From positions 22,996,354-23,060,353 of the forward strand of contig NC_045132.1 in the NCBI RefSeq assembly GCF_007655135.1: a stretch of 64,000 nucleotides of DNA. Direction: 5' to 3'. The translations under genes and the position numbers were made by a program. Origin of the DNA: Punica granatum (lineage: Eukaryota; Streptophyta; Magnoliopsida; Myrtales; Lythraceae). Positions 12,180 through 23,297 of this stretch are shown here, piece by piece (position 1 is the first letter of the stretch; the number at the start of each line of letters is the position of its first letter). The notes beneath the pieces were generated by a model. The model saw only the letters and a program-made list of their open reading frames with translations, ran no database searches and was not told where the DNA came from.

Positions 12180-13456
12180 ACTCGTGATGGGCAGGCTCAT
12201 TTTGCCCAAGCCTCTTCTGCAGGGATCCATGATCTCAACTGGTATGTTGACTCAAGAGCCACTCATCACATCAGCACTGACCTGGCAAATCTGCATGTTC
12301 AGGATGATTATCCAACATCGAGCCAGCTGTTCTTAGGAGATGGTAAATCTATACCCGTAGTAACCACGGGTTCTTCTTATTTTCCATCCTATATTCGTCC
12401 TCTACACATGAAAAATATTCTTCACTGTCCTAAAATTTCTAAAAATTTACTCTCCATTTCTAAATTCACTCGAGACAATACTTGCTTATTTGAACTTCAT
12501 CCTGATTTCTTTGTTGTAAAGGACCTTCACACGCACCGGAAGCTAATGCGGGGACCAGTTAAAGATGGCCTGTACTGTTTCCAACCGGAAGACAGATGTA
12601 CCCGTGTTCCACATACTCTCCTTACTACCTCCAAGTCTGCTACATTGTGGCATCAACGTCTTGGACATCCTTCTTTTCCTATTGTTCGTCGTGCTTTACC
12701 TGCGTCTGTTTCATTGAATAATGATGACAGTGGTCATATATGTTTCGCTTGTCAACAAGGGAAAATTGTGAACCGCTCTTTTCCACTTACTCATAATTAA
12801 AGCAATGTCTTTCTTGAACTCATTCATACTGATATCTGGGGGCCTACACCTATTACTTCTCATACTGGATATCAATATTATATTCACTTTCTTGATGACT
12901 ACAACAAATTCTCATGGTTCTATATGATGAAATCCTGCTCCGAAGCCCTGTCTATCTTTCATGCTTTTTGCTTACAGGTCGAAAATCTATTTGGTCGCAA
13001 AATCAAATTCCTACAGTCTGATGGAGCTAAGGAATTTCACTCTCACGCCTTTCAAGCTGAACTTCAGAACAATGGCATATTCCATCGTATCTCGTGCCCC
13101 CACGTCCCTCAGCAAAATGGCTCTGCAGAACGTAAGCATCGACACATTGTTGAAATGGGACTTACCTTGCTCTTCCATGCCTCTTTACCTCCAAAATTCT
13201 GGAATTATGCCTTTGAAACTGCAGTTTACTCATTAATCGTCTTCCTGTTAAATCACTTAAGTTTAAGTCTCCATTTGAGCTTGTCCATGCACGACCTCCA
13301 AATTACTCTACCTTAAAGGTTTTCGGGTGTCTTTGCTTTCCCTACCTACGTCCCTATACTCGTCATAAATTAGAGCCTCGGTCTGTCCCTTGTGTTTTCC
13401 TTGGTTATCCCACTCATTATCAGGGATATCAATGTCTAGATCCAATATCTGGTCGT
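12180..13456 (+). pseudogene. Copia protease and integrase region, broken
   Basis: The protease site reads WYVDSRATHH, so the glycine of the usual DSG triad is Arg. GAG-pre-integrase follows (LWHQRLGHP, then CFACQQGK). A TAA at 12798-12800 interrupts just before the integrase core. The integrase catalytic acidic residues are visible as HTDIWGP, QSDGAKEF and the Glu in NGSAERKHRH. The frame shifts near 13228 and resumes through the motif VFGCLCFP and GYQCLDP. Translation could not yield one polyprotein. Confidence 0.88.
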
Positions 13457-15498
13457 ATGTTTATATCCTCCCAAGTGATTTTTGATGAGCAGTCCTTCCC
13501 ATATCGTTCTGGGTCATTTGTCCCGGCGGGTTGCAGACAGACTCCTCTTTCACCCGTACATGCTCCAGGTCCGCCATTATTATCCCCAAATAATACATCT
13601 TCTACAGACACATCTTTATTTGACATCCCTCTTCCAGTGTTTCCCGTGCCAATGTCCACTAATAATAAAGGTGATCCTCCTAGAAATACTAGCTCTCCTG
13701 AACTTGCAGATTCTCCTGGACATAATGGTGGTGTTACATCTCCGGTTTCTCGAGTCATCAATCAGTCTGATGATTCTACGAACTCTGCACGGGTTGCTCA
13801 GGCTAATAATCCTGCTCCTCAGAGGACTCATTCTATGGTAACTAGGTCTCGTGATGGGACTCTTCCTGCTCCTCGTTTTGTCATATCTTGGCATCCAGCT
13901 GCCTTCTCTGTTTCTGCTGATCTACAGGAACCCCGTACCTTCTCTAAAGCACAAAAGGATCCACATTGGAGAGCTGCTATGGAAGAGGAGTTCCAAGCTC
14001 TTATTAATAATCATACATGGGACCTAGTTCCTGCTTCTCCTTCGAGAAATATCATTGGCTGCAAATGGGTTTACAAGATCCAACAGAAGGCTGATGGCAC
14101 CATTGATAGGTATAAAGCTCGTCTTGTTGCCAAGGGATTTAATCAGCGGGAAGGTATCGATTATGAAGAGACCTTTAGCCCTGTCATCAAGCCAGTTACC
14201 ATTAGAGCTGTTCTTTCTATAGCTGTCTCTTTTCGGTGGCCTATCAGACAGCTGGATGTGAAGAATGCTTTTCTCCATGGTCATCTTAGTGAGGAAGTTT
14301 ATATGAGTCAGCCTCCTGGATTTGTCGATCCTCTCCGTTCGGACCATGTCTGTCGCCTGAGACGCTCTCTCTATGGTCTCAAGCAAGCCCCCCGCGCTTG
14401 GTTCCAACGTCTGAGTAATTTTCTTCTAAGCTTGGGATTTATTGGCTCCATTGCAGACTCGTCCCTATTCATCTTACGAAGCAGGACTTACACTATTCTC
14501 ATTCTTGTGTATGTTGACGACATTATTCTCACGGGAACTCCGGGAGCTCCTTTTGATTCACTAATGACTGCTCTTCATCAGGAGTTTGCGATGAAAGACT
14601 TAGGACCGCTCAACTATTTTCTTGGTATGGAGGCTACGTTTGACAAGCCAGGGCTACATCTCACTCAGGCAAAATATATTCATGATATTCTTTTGCGGAG
14701 TTCCATGCTGGATTGCAAGCCCATTAGTTCGCCTGTTGCCTCGGGCGCTCGTCTTTCTCTCCATGATGGTGACACTTTTGAGGATCCTTCTCTATATCGG
14801 AGTATTGTTGGGAGTCTTCAATATATTTGACTCTCACGAGACCAGACATTGCATTTGCTGTCAACCAAGTATGTCAATTCATGCATACACCTACTACGGT
14901 TCACTGGGCGGCGGTAAAGCGCATTCTTCGGTATCTCAAGGGTACTATTACTTATGGACTTCTTTTTAAACCGGGCCCCATATCTTCCCTGCATGGCTTC
15001 TCTGATGCAGATTGGGCTGGCAATCCCGATGATCGTCGCTCTGTCAGTGGTTTCGCTATTTTTCGTGGTCCTAATCCGATTTCTTGGAGCTCCAAGAAGC
15101 AGCGAACTGTAGCCCGCTCCAGCACCGAGTCAGAGTATAAGAGTCTGGCTAATGCTACTGCCGAAGTTATCTGGATTCAATCCTTACTTTTGGAATTGGG
15201 AGTTCGTTTATCTAGTCCACCAATTCTATGGTGTGACAACATCTCAGCTATCTACCTCACAACAAATCCTGTATTTCATGCTCGGACAAAACATATTGAA
15301 ATTGATTATCATTTTGTACGCGAGCGTGTAACTCAAAGGCAGCTGCTCATCCGCTTCATCAGCACAGATGATCAACTTGCTGACGGTCTTACCAAGGGAC
15401 TTACTAGTTCTCGCTTCTCGGCACTTAGGTCCAAGCTCAACGTTGCTCCGTCCCTGTTGCGCTTGCGGGGGAGTATAAGGAAGGATAGTCGTAGATAA
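13457..15498 (+). pseudogene. Copia reverse transcriptase and RNase H, one frameshift
   Basis: The reverse transcriptase is well kept from 13457 to about 14826: KWVYKIQQKADG, RYKARLVAKGFNQ, QLDVKNAFLHG, SLYGLKQAPRAWF and the catalytic YVDDI. A frameshift near 14826 moves to the frame of 14827-15498, which holds RNase [23 protein letters not shown] and LADGLTK. The region before 13950 is a variable Pro/Ser-rich linker. Catalytic residues are intact within each block. The lesions match an element that has lain still for some time. Confidence 0.9.
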
Positions 15499-15731
15499 CA
15501 AGTCATTAATTGTGTACAATAAATTTGATACACTTTCCATACTTGTATTCAAAATCTTGTACACAATTACTGTATAAATATCAGTACACAACCTATGAAT
15601 AGTAGGTTCGATAAATTTGATACACTTTCCATACTTGTATTCAAAATCTTGTACACAATTACTGTATAAATATCAGTACACAACCTATGAATAGTAGGTT
15701 GGATTTCTCCCAAACATTCTAAATCTCTTTA
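15474..15731 (+). promoter_or_regulatory. Copia 3' LTR, 258 bp, with duplicated TATA region facing GH5 copy 1
   Basis: Preceded by a purine-rich tract (GCGGGGGAG) and starting TATAAGGAAGG. It is 92 bp longer than the 5' LTR because ATAAATTTG through GTAGGTT (15519-15610) is repeated at 15611-15702, with almost no difference. Each unit holds a TATAAATA box (15573-15580 and 15665-15672) pointing right. Expected starts about 30 bp further on would give transcripts with leaders of roughly 145-240 nt to the GH5 copy 1 ATG at 15842. Promoter use is inferred. Confidence 0.85.
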
Positions 15732-15841
15732 TATACATACATACGTATACATATATATATATATATATACATATATATCTCCTCTTTCTCCCGCTAGGCC
15801 CCCTTCCTTTTCCTCAGAGCTTCTCCAACATCGTACATACA
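15732..15841 (+). promoter_or_regulatory. Remaining 5' leader of GH5 copy 1 with TA-rich microsatellite
   Basis: From the right target duplication TATAC, a TATACATA/(TA)n tract runs to about 15779. Then comes a pyrimidine-rich leader homologous to the leaders of copies 2 and 3. Only this proximal part stays joined to the gene; the upstream promoter lies left of the retrotransposon. The (TA)n tract could itself serve as a weak TATA element. Confidence 0.6.
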
Positions 15842-17873
15842 ATGGCACTGATCCTTACAAAGGAGCTACATTCCCCACTTACGCTGCTCCTTTTAGTATC
15901 ATATTCGTGCATTGGCTTAGTCCAGGTTGGGCCAATAGCAGTGCAGGCGCAAGGGCCGCTCTTCACTGACTCACGGTGGATCGTGGACGGGGCGGGGCGG
16001 CGGGTTAAGCTTGCGTGCGTTAACTGGCCAAGCCACCTCCAGCCCATGCTGGCCGAGGGGCTCAGCAAGCAGCCTGCTGACGTGATCATGAAGAAGATCA
16101 AGTCGATGGGATTTAATTGTGTCAGGTTCACTTGGCCTCTCGAGTTGGTCACCAACGGTTCATTGGCTTCCCGCACCGTGAACCAGTCGTTCCAGGGCCT
16201 CGGGCTGAGCCAAGCCCTCGCCGGCATTGCAGCCAACAATTCCTGGGCTCCTGATCTTACCCTGATAGATGCTTTTAAGGTATATAGACTGTTCTGAAAA
16301 AAGGAAGAACACGTCTATTGATTTATGATATTAAGTCAATGTTACGCTGATAATACTCTCTTTAATATTTAGCCTTACACGTCAAGTGTGATGTTCAAGT
16401 GACTCAATGATGAATTGATTTGGCCGTTGCCTGACAGGCAATGCTGGCGAGGTTTCAGCGAAACAATGTGATGATCGTCCTTGATAACCATCTAACTGTA
16501 CCTGGCTGGTGTTGTCAGTGGAGCGACGGAAATGGATTCTTCGGAGACAAGTTCTTCGATCCCAACCTTTGGGTGAACGGCCTAATTAAGATGGCAAGGT
16601 TAGCTACCAGTTTTCCAAACGTCATTGGCATGAGCCTCAGGAACGAGCTTCGCGGCCCAAGATCAAATGTAGACGATTGGTACAAGTACGCATCTACCGT
16701 AGTAAAAGATTTATGTATCATTTCAGTAAAATTAATCGCATGTTTTCCCATGTCAATTGTAATTTTCTGAGACCTTGTTAATATTCACACACATTGGGAA
16801 AACATTCCTTTTTAATAGGTACATGCAACAAGGCGCGGAGGCGGTACACACCACGAATCCGAATGTCCTAGTGATCCTTTCGGGACTGAACTATGACACG
16901 GACCTCTCCTTCCTCCAAAACAGGTCCATCCATGTCTCGTTCGCGAGGAAGCTCGTGTTCGAGGTTCACTGGTATAGTTTCAGCGACGGGCGAAGGTGGA
17001 CGGCAGGAAACCTCAACGATCTGTGTGGGAACATATCCAGTAGAGTCATGGCCCGGGCTGGCTTCCTCGCCCGCAAGAACCTCAGCCCATTATTCCTAAG
17101 TGAGTTCGGGGTGGATGGTCGTGGGACCAATGCAGGTGACAACCGGTACCTGCCCTGCATCTTGGCGATGGCGGCGACGGAGGACTGGGACTTCGCCATA
17201 TGGGCTCTCCAAGGGAGTTACTATCTCAGGGAAGGGGTGATGGATATGGAAGAGTTCTATGGGCTGTTGGACGACAACTGGAGCAACGTTCGAAACCTCA
17301 CCTTGTTGACGAGGTTGTCCTCCCTTCAAATTCCTTATAGGGGTAAGTACAAGTTCGGTTTTCCGGCTTTTTTTTATTTGAGTTTGGTATGATTAATGTG
17401 TGATATTCGAAATTAACTGCATACAATTTGATGTTGCGATATATTAACTATTAATATAATGTACAGGACTGCCATTGAAACGGATGCACATGATCCTCTT
17501 CCACCCGCAGACCGGACTCTGTGTCACAAATGGGCCACCAACCAGGTCACTGCGACTCAGCTCCTGCAGGGCGGCACAGGCGTGGATGTACGGTCCCCAG
17601 AGGTTCCTCCAAGCCGAAGGAACCAAATCCTTCCTTCAAGCGGTTGGGCCTCAGAAGCCACCACGACTTGCTCCAAGTTCAACTTCACAATGGGACATGG
17701 TATCGAATTCAGGACTGCACCTATCGGCCAAGGCCATGGATGGGAGCACCGTGTGCTTGGATGTAGACGGAAAGGGATTGTTGATTACAAACGCCTGCAA
17801 GTGCTTGCAGGGAGATAAGTCGTGCGACCCCACGAGCCAGTGGTTCGGATTGGTCCAGAGCAACACGGTTTGA
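15842..17873 (+). CDS. GH5 copy 1: secreted glycoside hydrolase family 5 protein with ricin-B-like C-terminus, 538 aa
   Basis: Exons 15842-16279, 16438-16685, 16819-17342 and 17467-17873 (1617 nt, GT-AG, phases consistent). A signal peptide (about residues 1-35, hydrophobic LTLLLLVSYSCIG) points to the secretory path or cell wall. The catalytic barrel keeps both GH5 glutamates: the acid/base in SLRNEL (Glu216) and the nucleophile in FLSEFG (Glu324), with HWYS between (His279). The last ~120 residues resemble a ricin-B/beta-trefoil lectin module (FHPQTGLCV, VCLDVDG, QWFGL). Plant proteins of this layout are annotated as cellulase-like GH5, possibly GH5_11, and the true substrate is unknown. 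Exon 2 and 3 lengths equal those of copy 4. The gene appears intact, but its promoter is displaced by a Copia element. Confidence 0.9.
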
Positions 17874-17995
17874 TTAGAGTGCTTCTAGGAATTAATATCC
17901 TCATCGAAGTTTAAGCACATGAATGCAAATCGGCGTTGAATATCATTTGTCATAAGGGAAATTATATGCCCCGATCCACTTGTTTCAGCAATTTA

Positions 17996-18299
17996 GAGTG
18001 TGTTTGTTTTCTGAAATTTTTTTTATCTCAATTCCACTTATCTTCAATTCAACATCATAATCATTACTTTTTTTCATTTTTAAAATTTTTTTAACCATTC
18101 AATTCAATTTTTAATATTAAATTCTCTCAACTATTCATTACTTTTTCACAATTCAACAACACAATCATTACTTAATCATTGTTTTCTCTCAATTATTTAT
18201 TATTTTTTCACACTTTTTCTCATAATTCAACAATACAATAATTACAAAACAATTAAAACCAAAACTCAACTCAACTCAACTCTAAATTCAAACGCACTC
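17996..18299. mobile_element. Tourist-like MITE in the 3' flank of GH5 copy 1
   Basis: Terminal inverted repeats GAGTGTGTTTG and CAAACGCACTC are flanked by TTA on both sides (17993-17995 and 18300-18302), the PIF/Harbinger target. The homologous flank of GH5 copy 3 (near 28270) joins the same two sides without the element (GCAATTTAGTGAAATGGG), giving an in-window empty site. The interior is AT-rich and non-coding. Confidence 0.85.
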
Positions 18300-18302
18300 T
18301 TA

Positions 18303-18778
18303 ATTAGTGAGATGGGCTCAGAACTTGGAAGAAATTTGGGTCCTGGCCCATTACTTCCAACGGAGTTCTAGGCCGAGGCGGCGAGACCCACACCTTAGTC
18401 GTAAAACCAAGTCGCCCGGGCCACCACCACCCCTCTCTCCGTCCTCCCTTACTCTCTTCGAGGAGGGGGAGGGGAGAGCAAATTCTCGGTAGCGGGGGCC
18501 TGAAAACCGACCATCACCGCTGATCTCCTTTTTTCCAATTTTTTTGATGGTACATTTGATATTCAAGAGGAGAGTGAGAATGGGACATCTTGTCATTTTC
18601 TCTCAAAATATTATCTTAATCACTTCAAAGGCAGCCCGTGACTAGAATATAATCCTTATCACTATTTTCTTGCCATAGAAAATGAGATAATCCTTATCCA
18701 AAATCAACCTCAGTCTATGATTCTCATTCATTCTCTTTTTCGGTTACAAGACACGCTCTAAATTTAATACAATAAAAT
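18303..18778. other. GH5 copy 1 3' flank with a short GC-rich patch
   Basis: About 18303-18390 matches 28278-28370 downstream of GH5 copy 3. The GC-rich patch at 18395-18510 has no counterpart there and no convincing gene. The rest is AT-rich. Confidence 0.5.
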
Positions 18779-18880
18779 GAAATCTTAATAACTAATAAAT
18801 GGATATAATTAATTTCACCACGCGAATCGAATTTGCAACCTCATGATTAAACAGTGAGAGCGTCATTGCGCTACATCCTT
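18779..18880 (-). mobile_element. SINE-like element, family 2
   Basis: On the minus strand it shows a Pol III A-box-like TAGCGCAATG (18861-18873 on +) and a B-box-like ATTCGATTC (18824-18832), about 30 bp apart. The same arrangement recurs at 33068-33193, 39016-39113, 42090-42180, 49432-49530 and 53452-53531. It is tRNA-derived by appearance. Confidence 0.55.
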
Positions 18881-18899
18881 TTTCCAATGCATTTTTATT

Positions 18900-19163
18900 T
18901 TGTGGATAAACGTTCTCTAATTGGCAAAATTATCCAAAGAGAACATCGTATTATCCCTCCAACACTCACCAGGTTGGTCCATTGAACATAATCATTTCTG
19001 TAAGATTTCCTCGAAAACGATATATATAGCTCCACATTGGCGCATCCTAAAATCATATTCTCATTTTCACTCCCTAACTTTCCTCTTTTACTGAAAAAGC
19101 CCCCTTTCTTTTCCCTTAGAACCCTCCTTAGCTGACAATGATCCACAGAGCCAATTGTATGCA
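18900..19163 (+). promoter_or_regulatory. Promoter and leader of GH5 copy 2
   Basis: It holds the same upstream block as 10560-10708, then TATATATAG near 19020-19028 and a pyrimidine-rich leader. It shows what the copy 1 promoter looked like before the Copia insertion. Confidence 0.6.
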
Positions 19164-19952
19164 ATGGAACTGCTTCTTCCCGAGTCCCTGCTTATGATGT
19201 TTGTGTTCGCATCATATTTGTGCATCGAATCAGTCCATGTCGAGCCCATTGCAGTGCAAGTGCATAGGTCACTCTTTGGCAAACTTGCAGTGGATCGTGG
19301 ACGGGAAGGGTGGTGGGCAAAGCTTGCGTGCGTCGACTGGCCGAGCCATCTCCAGCCCGTGTTGGCCGAAGGGCTCAATAAGCAACCCGTTGATAATATC
19401 ATCGAGAAGATTAAGCTCATGGGGTTCAACTGCGTCAGCTGGTTCACTTGGCCAGTCGAGTTGGCTATTAATGAAACGTTAAATCAACTAACCATGAAGG
19501 AGTCATTCACGGGCCTCAGGTTGGCGCCGCAGGCCCTCGCTAATATCGAGGCCAGGAATCCATGGGCCTCTAATCTTATACTTGGATGCTTTCCGATCGG
19601 GTACATGAAATAGAGAATCCATATCATCTCTCATAAGTGTAAGCTCACAGCATATCTTTGTTGATACTTTATACTTACTACCCGGCTTTTGCGTTGCAGA
19701 CGATGATAAAAGCCTTTAAGAAAAACAAGGTGATGGTCATCCTTGATAACCACGTAACGTTACCTGATTGGTGCTGTGCGTGGCCTGGATAATGGAAATA
19801 TATTCTTCGGAACCACATTCTTCGAACCCCCCGCTTTGGATCGATGGCCTATGGATGGCCACATTAGCTACCCAATATTCCAATATGTCATTGGCATGAG
19901 CCTTAGAAATGAGCTTCTCGTGGCCCAAAATCAGATTAGTGTAGATGACTAG
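19164..19952 (+). pseudogene. GH5 copy 2: truncated pseudogene (exons 1-2 only)
   Basis: ATG at 19164 opens a signal-peptide-like start and a recognisable exon 1 (KLACVDWPSHLQPVLAEGL, GFNC). A pair of small compensating frameshifts lies around 19280-19320. A further 1-bp change near its end destroys the frame and the usual splice donor. Exon 2 is visible from about 19700 (VMVILDNHV, MSLRNEL) but has an in-frame TAA at 19790-19792 and further frameshifts. Exons 3 and 4, including the nucleophile glutamate and the lectin-like module, are absent. It cannot encode an active enzyme. Confidence 0.9.
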
Positions 19953-19954
19953 TG

Positions 19955-20300
19955 TATGTGAACATGCAATTCATCTTCATATTCTCGATATTAACTTGAT
20001 TTCTCAAAACTTGCACGTGTCAAAGGAGTCATAGCACCCGACATGGCATGAAGGGATCGGAGGGCCCCTAGTCAGTTTCTAGAGTTATTGCTCCTTTGGT
20101 TCAACAGGCATCCAACCTAGACGTAGTCGGGACTTCGGGAAATACATTTCATATGCGTGTATATGTAATACGGATATCAATGTTAGATCATATCAAGAAT
20201 ATGCACCAAGGATATGCACCCATCAAATGTTCTTCGGGAATCATGCAAGATGCATGCCCACTGACAATTAATTAAAAGTATATGACATTGCAGAAACAAT
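19955..20300 (+). repeat. Segment duplicated at 21355-21660, left of the copy 2 break
   Basis: AATTCATCTTCATATTCTCG at about 19970 recurs near 21364. The following blocks (TTCAACAGGCATCCAAC, CATAGTCGGGACT/CGTAGTCGGGACT, AAGATGCATGCC) occur in the same order. The second half also matches 9790-10015. It begins where intron 2 of GH5 copy 2 should lie. Confidence 0.7.
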
Positions 20301-20860
20301 AGGATTGTCAGCGCCATAAGACTTCTTCCTTCCGACAATAATCGAGGTGCAAGTTTGACTCCATAACACCAGGATTCCTATCCAATATCCATTCCGTTAT
20401 TCCTTTATCCCTGAGTCTGCTCCCAGGCATTCCATCATAAATATATGTGTGTGTGCGCGCGCGTGTGTAGAAGTATGAAAAACCAATTTTAAATATGTCA
20501 AGATACTTATAAAAATGTTGTAGTAAATCAAATTTCTAGCCGGGGTAATAATCTGAAGGACCACTCGTATGTTAGAAAGATCTATGGTTTTGGTTCGATT
20601 TGTTATCGATTTTGGAAATAATTGATGGGAAATTAAGAGGTTAAGAGCTCATAAGGCTAAGGCAACGTTAATGATGTATTCAACTAATTTGTGCTTTGGA
20701 AAAGATTAGTGAACATATATATAGTAACTCCTTTATGGAATATTTCGAATACTATGTTCCACGTGCTATATATCTCGAGAACTTATCCCGATTCGTTAAC
20801 ATTCTTTCGATTTCGTTATCTCTATAAGCAAATTCTTCTCGTGTTAAAACATAATTAATT
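20301..20860. other. AT-rich intergenic DNA
   Basis: No reading frame or RNA gene was recognised. A short (TG/CG)n tract lies near 20447-20467. Confidence 0.5.
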
Positions 20861-21041
20861 GGGTCAGTTTGGTTTCATGATCAAATTTTAGAATCATGAT
20901 TTCGATTTTAACTCTACCCACTACACAACAAATACACACGTTTCCCAAGTCAAATTTATAATACCATCTCATTTGTCTTTTTCCACAATCAAAATCAAAA
21001 TCAAAATCAAAATTACTTTAACTCTAAAACCAAACGCCCCC
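20861..21041. mobile_element. MITE-like repeat, boundary approximate
   Basis: Left end GGGTCAGTTTGGTTT and right end AAACCAAACGCCCCC are imperfect inverted repeats. The interior shares motifs (ACACAACAAA, CACACGTTT, CACAATCAAAAT) with the next element. No clean target duplication was found for this copy. Confidence 0.55.
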
Positions 21042-21044
21042 TTA

Positions 21045-21288
21045 GCCCTGTTTGGATTCAGGAACAAAAAATTTTAACTTTAACTTTAACTTTAACTCAA
21101 CACTCTACACAACAAAAACACACATTTTCTAAGTCAAAAATTTTAACTTTAACTTTAACTCAACACACTACACAACAAAAACACACGTTTTTCAAGTCAA
21201 ATTTATAATCACATCTCATATGTCCTTTTCCACAATCAAAATTAAAATCAAAATCAAAGTTATTTTAACTCTGAATTCAAACGCACCT
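21045..21288. mobile_element. Tourist-like MITE
   Basis: TTA (21042-21044 and 21289-21291) flanks imperfect terminal repeats GCCCTGTTTGGATTCAG and CTGAATTCAAACGCACCT. The interior contains a short internal duplication with repeated TTTAACTTTAAC and ACAACAAAAACACAC. Confidence 0.65.
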
Positions 21289-21354
21289 TTAATTTCTGTC
21301 TTTTAGATGGACCGCAGCGAGGATTCGTCTCAGCTTAGCTGAGGACTACTCGTA

Positions 21355-21660
21355 TATGGCATGTAATTCATCTTCATATTCTCGATATTAACTTGATTCA
21401 CGGAGTTTTCCATCTCAATTGCTGTTCCTATAAGGCTGAATTCCTGTAGTGGTGATTCTAGTTAGTTGATCAGCTATCGCTCCTTAGGTTGGTTCAACAG
21501 GCATCCAACATAGGCATAGTCGGGACTCTATGAAAGACATTTCTTATGCCCATCTAATGTGCCTCCGGAAGAGACCAAGCTATTGGCCCAAGATTCAATC
21601 ACGCAAGATGCATGCCGACTGACAATTGATGCCTAAACAGACAACAAGAATTTGTCACAG
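21355..21660 (+). repeat. Second copy of the 19955-20300 segment
   Basis: See the entry at 19955. The order of motifs is the same but divergence is substantial. There are no coding features. Confidence 0.65.
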
Positions 21661-21734
21661 AGCTAACGAGACCAAAGGAATTAATGTTAATGGATTGGGA
21701 TTAGTTAGACATTTACTCTTTTAACCATATCTTT

Positions 21735-23297
21735 TATTATTATAGAGTAGTCAAATCTATATATATATATATATAGAATTTTTAAAATTATGAATATTTA
21801 TTTACTATTGAAAAAAGTTATTTGAAGAATATATTCTTCTTCGTATTTGCTACTGTTAATTAAAATAATATGTTACTTTAATTAATTTTATTTAAGATAT
21901 TAATCTATGAATTATTAAGACAGTTAAACTTTTATCCCTATTTATTATAATGTAGTCGAGTTTATATATATATATATATATATATAGATAGATAGATAGA
22001 TTGCTAATATTAATTACAATAATATCTACTATTAATTAATTTTTATTTAAGCTATTAATTAATACATATATATAAGTATAATTGTATTCTGTTGTAATAA
22101 ATTCTCCCTCATTAATAGAAAAAATTATTTAAATAATATATTAAAAATTTAATAGAATTGATTTAATCAAATCAAGCCCCATTATTAAAACCCAATATCT
22201 TCTCGACTTATTAGAAAAAGGCCCAATTCAAAAATTAAGTTACGATTAAGTGTACTAACAATTAATTATTTAATTAGATATTAACCTAATTTATATTATT
22301 ATAAGCGCAAAATTATAGTAATATATGAAATTATGGTAATATAAAAAAATAAGATAAATATTGTTATCAATTTTTTCATTTATTAATTTACATAAACAGT
22401 TTTGTAAATATCTATATAAATATGTATATCATGCAATTATTAGATAAATATATAATGCATTGAGACCATTAGTGGGAAAATATTCGTAGAACCATTGAAA
22501 ATTGATCTAATTTTATTAAATTATAGAATGAAACTTCAAATTAACTTCAAGCATATTTTATATAAAAAAAAACAAAAATTATATATTTGAAATAAGAATG
22601 CCATCAAATTTATATTTAAAGTACGTAACCAACTTTATTTGAATATCTGTTAAAATAGGCATACTATACATTGATCGATTAGATAAATATATAATGCATC
22701 GAGACTATTAATTAAAAATATTTATTGAACCATTTAAAATTATTCTAATTCTATTAATTGATTATCGAATGAAACTTCAAATTAACTTTCAACATATTTT
22801 AATTGTTAAAAGAAATTATATATATGTGTTAAAAATGAACATATATATAAAACCCCAAATGATATAAACACTACAAAAAAAATTGATGATATATAGAATT
22901 TCTAAAATTATCATGATCCTATAAAAGAACAAATTTATAATATAATGTTATTAACTGATAAAAAATAAAAATAAAAAATAAAGATAAGGATGTTATAAAT
23001 GATGTTTTAAAAATGCAAATTTATATTCTATTTACAAAACTTAATATATGTGATAGATTTATAGTAACGGTTAATTTAAAATGTGATGCATATTAATTGA
23101 ATATAAATTATTTTTGTAATAAGTTCTATTGAAAAATAGTTGAAGATTATCATTTATATTAAAATTAAAAATTGAAAATTATTATTATTCTTATATGATA
23201 ATTCATGTTTAAAAATATAAATAACTACGATAAATAGATATATATATATATATATATAAACATGAACCCGTGCAATGCACGAGACAAAGAAACTAGT
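21735..23297 (+). mobile_element. AT-rich block with a Helitron-like 3' end
   Basis: Positions 23268-23297 read CCCGTGCAATGCACGAG, a short hairpin, followed after about 9 nt by CTAG and then host T. This matches the Helitron 3' pattern (hairpin, CTRR, insertion before T). The 5' end is uncertain; TCTATATATA near 21755 is a candidate. A motif TTATTATAG-GTAGTCAA-(TA)n occurs at about 21733, 21945 and 23325, so related units are repeated. No helicase or Rep domain is visible, so any element is non-autonomous. Confidence 0.4.

Larger units (their letters stand above)
10709..15731 (+). mobile_element. Ty1/copia LTR retrotransposon, complete but degenerate
   Basis: Ends are defined by LTRs at 10709-10874 and 15474-15731, flanked by a perfect 5-bp duplication TATAC (10704-10708 and 15732-15736). 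LTR termini are TA...TA rather than TG...CA. Domain order is gag, protease, integrase, reverse transcriptase, RNase H, which is the Copia order. Coding sequence carries stops at 12177 and 12798, a changed protease motif, and frameshifts near 13228 and 14826, so it is non-autonomous. By eye the two LTRs differ at 6 of 166 aligned positions, besides a 92-bp duplication in the 3' LTR. The insertion lies in the promoter of GH5 copy 1, in the same orientation. Confidence 0.95.
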
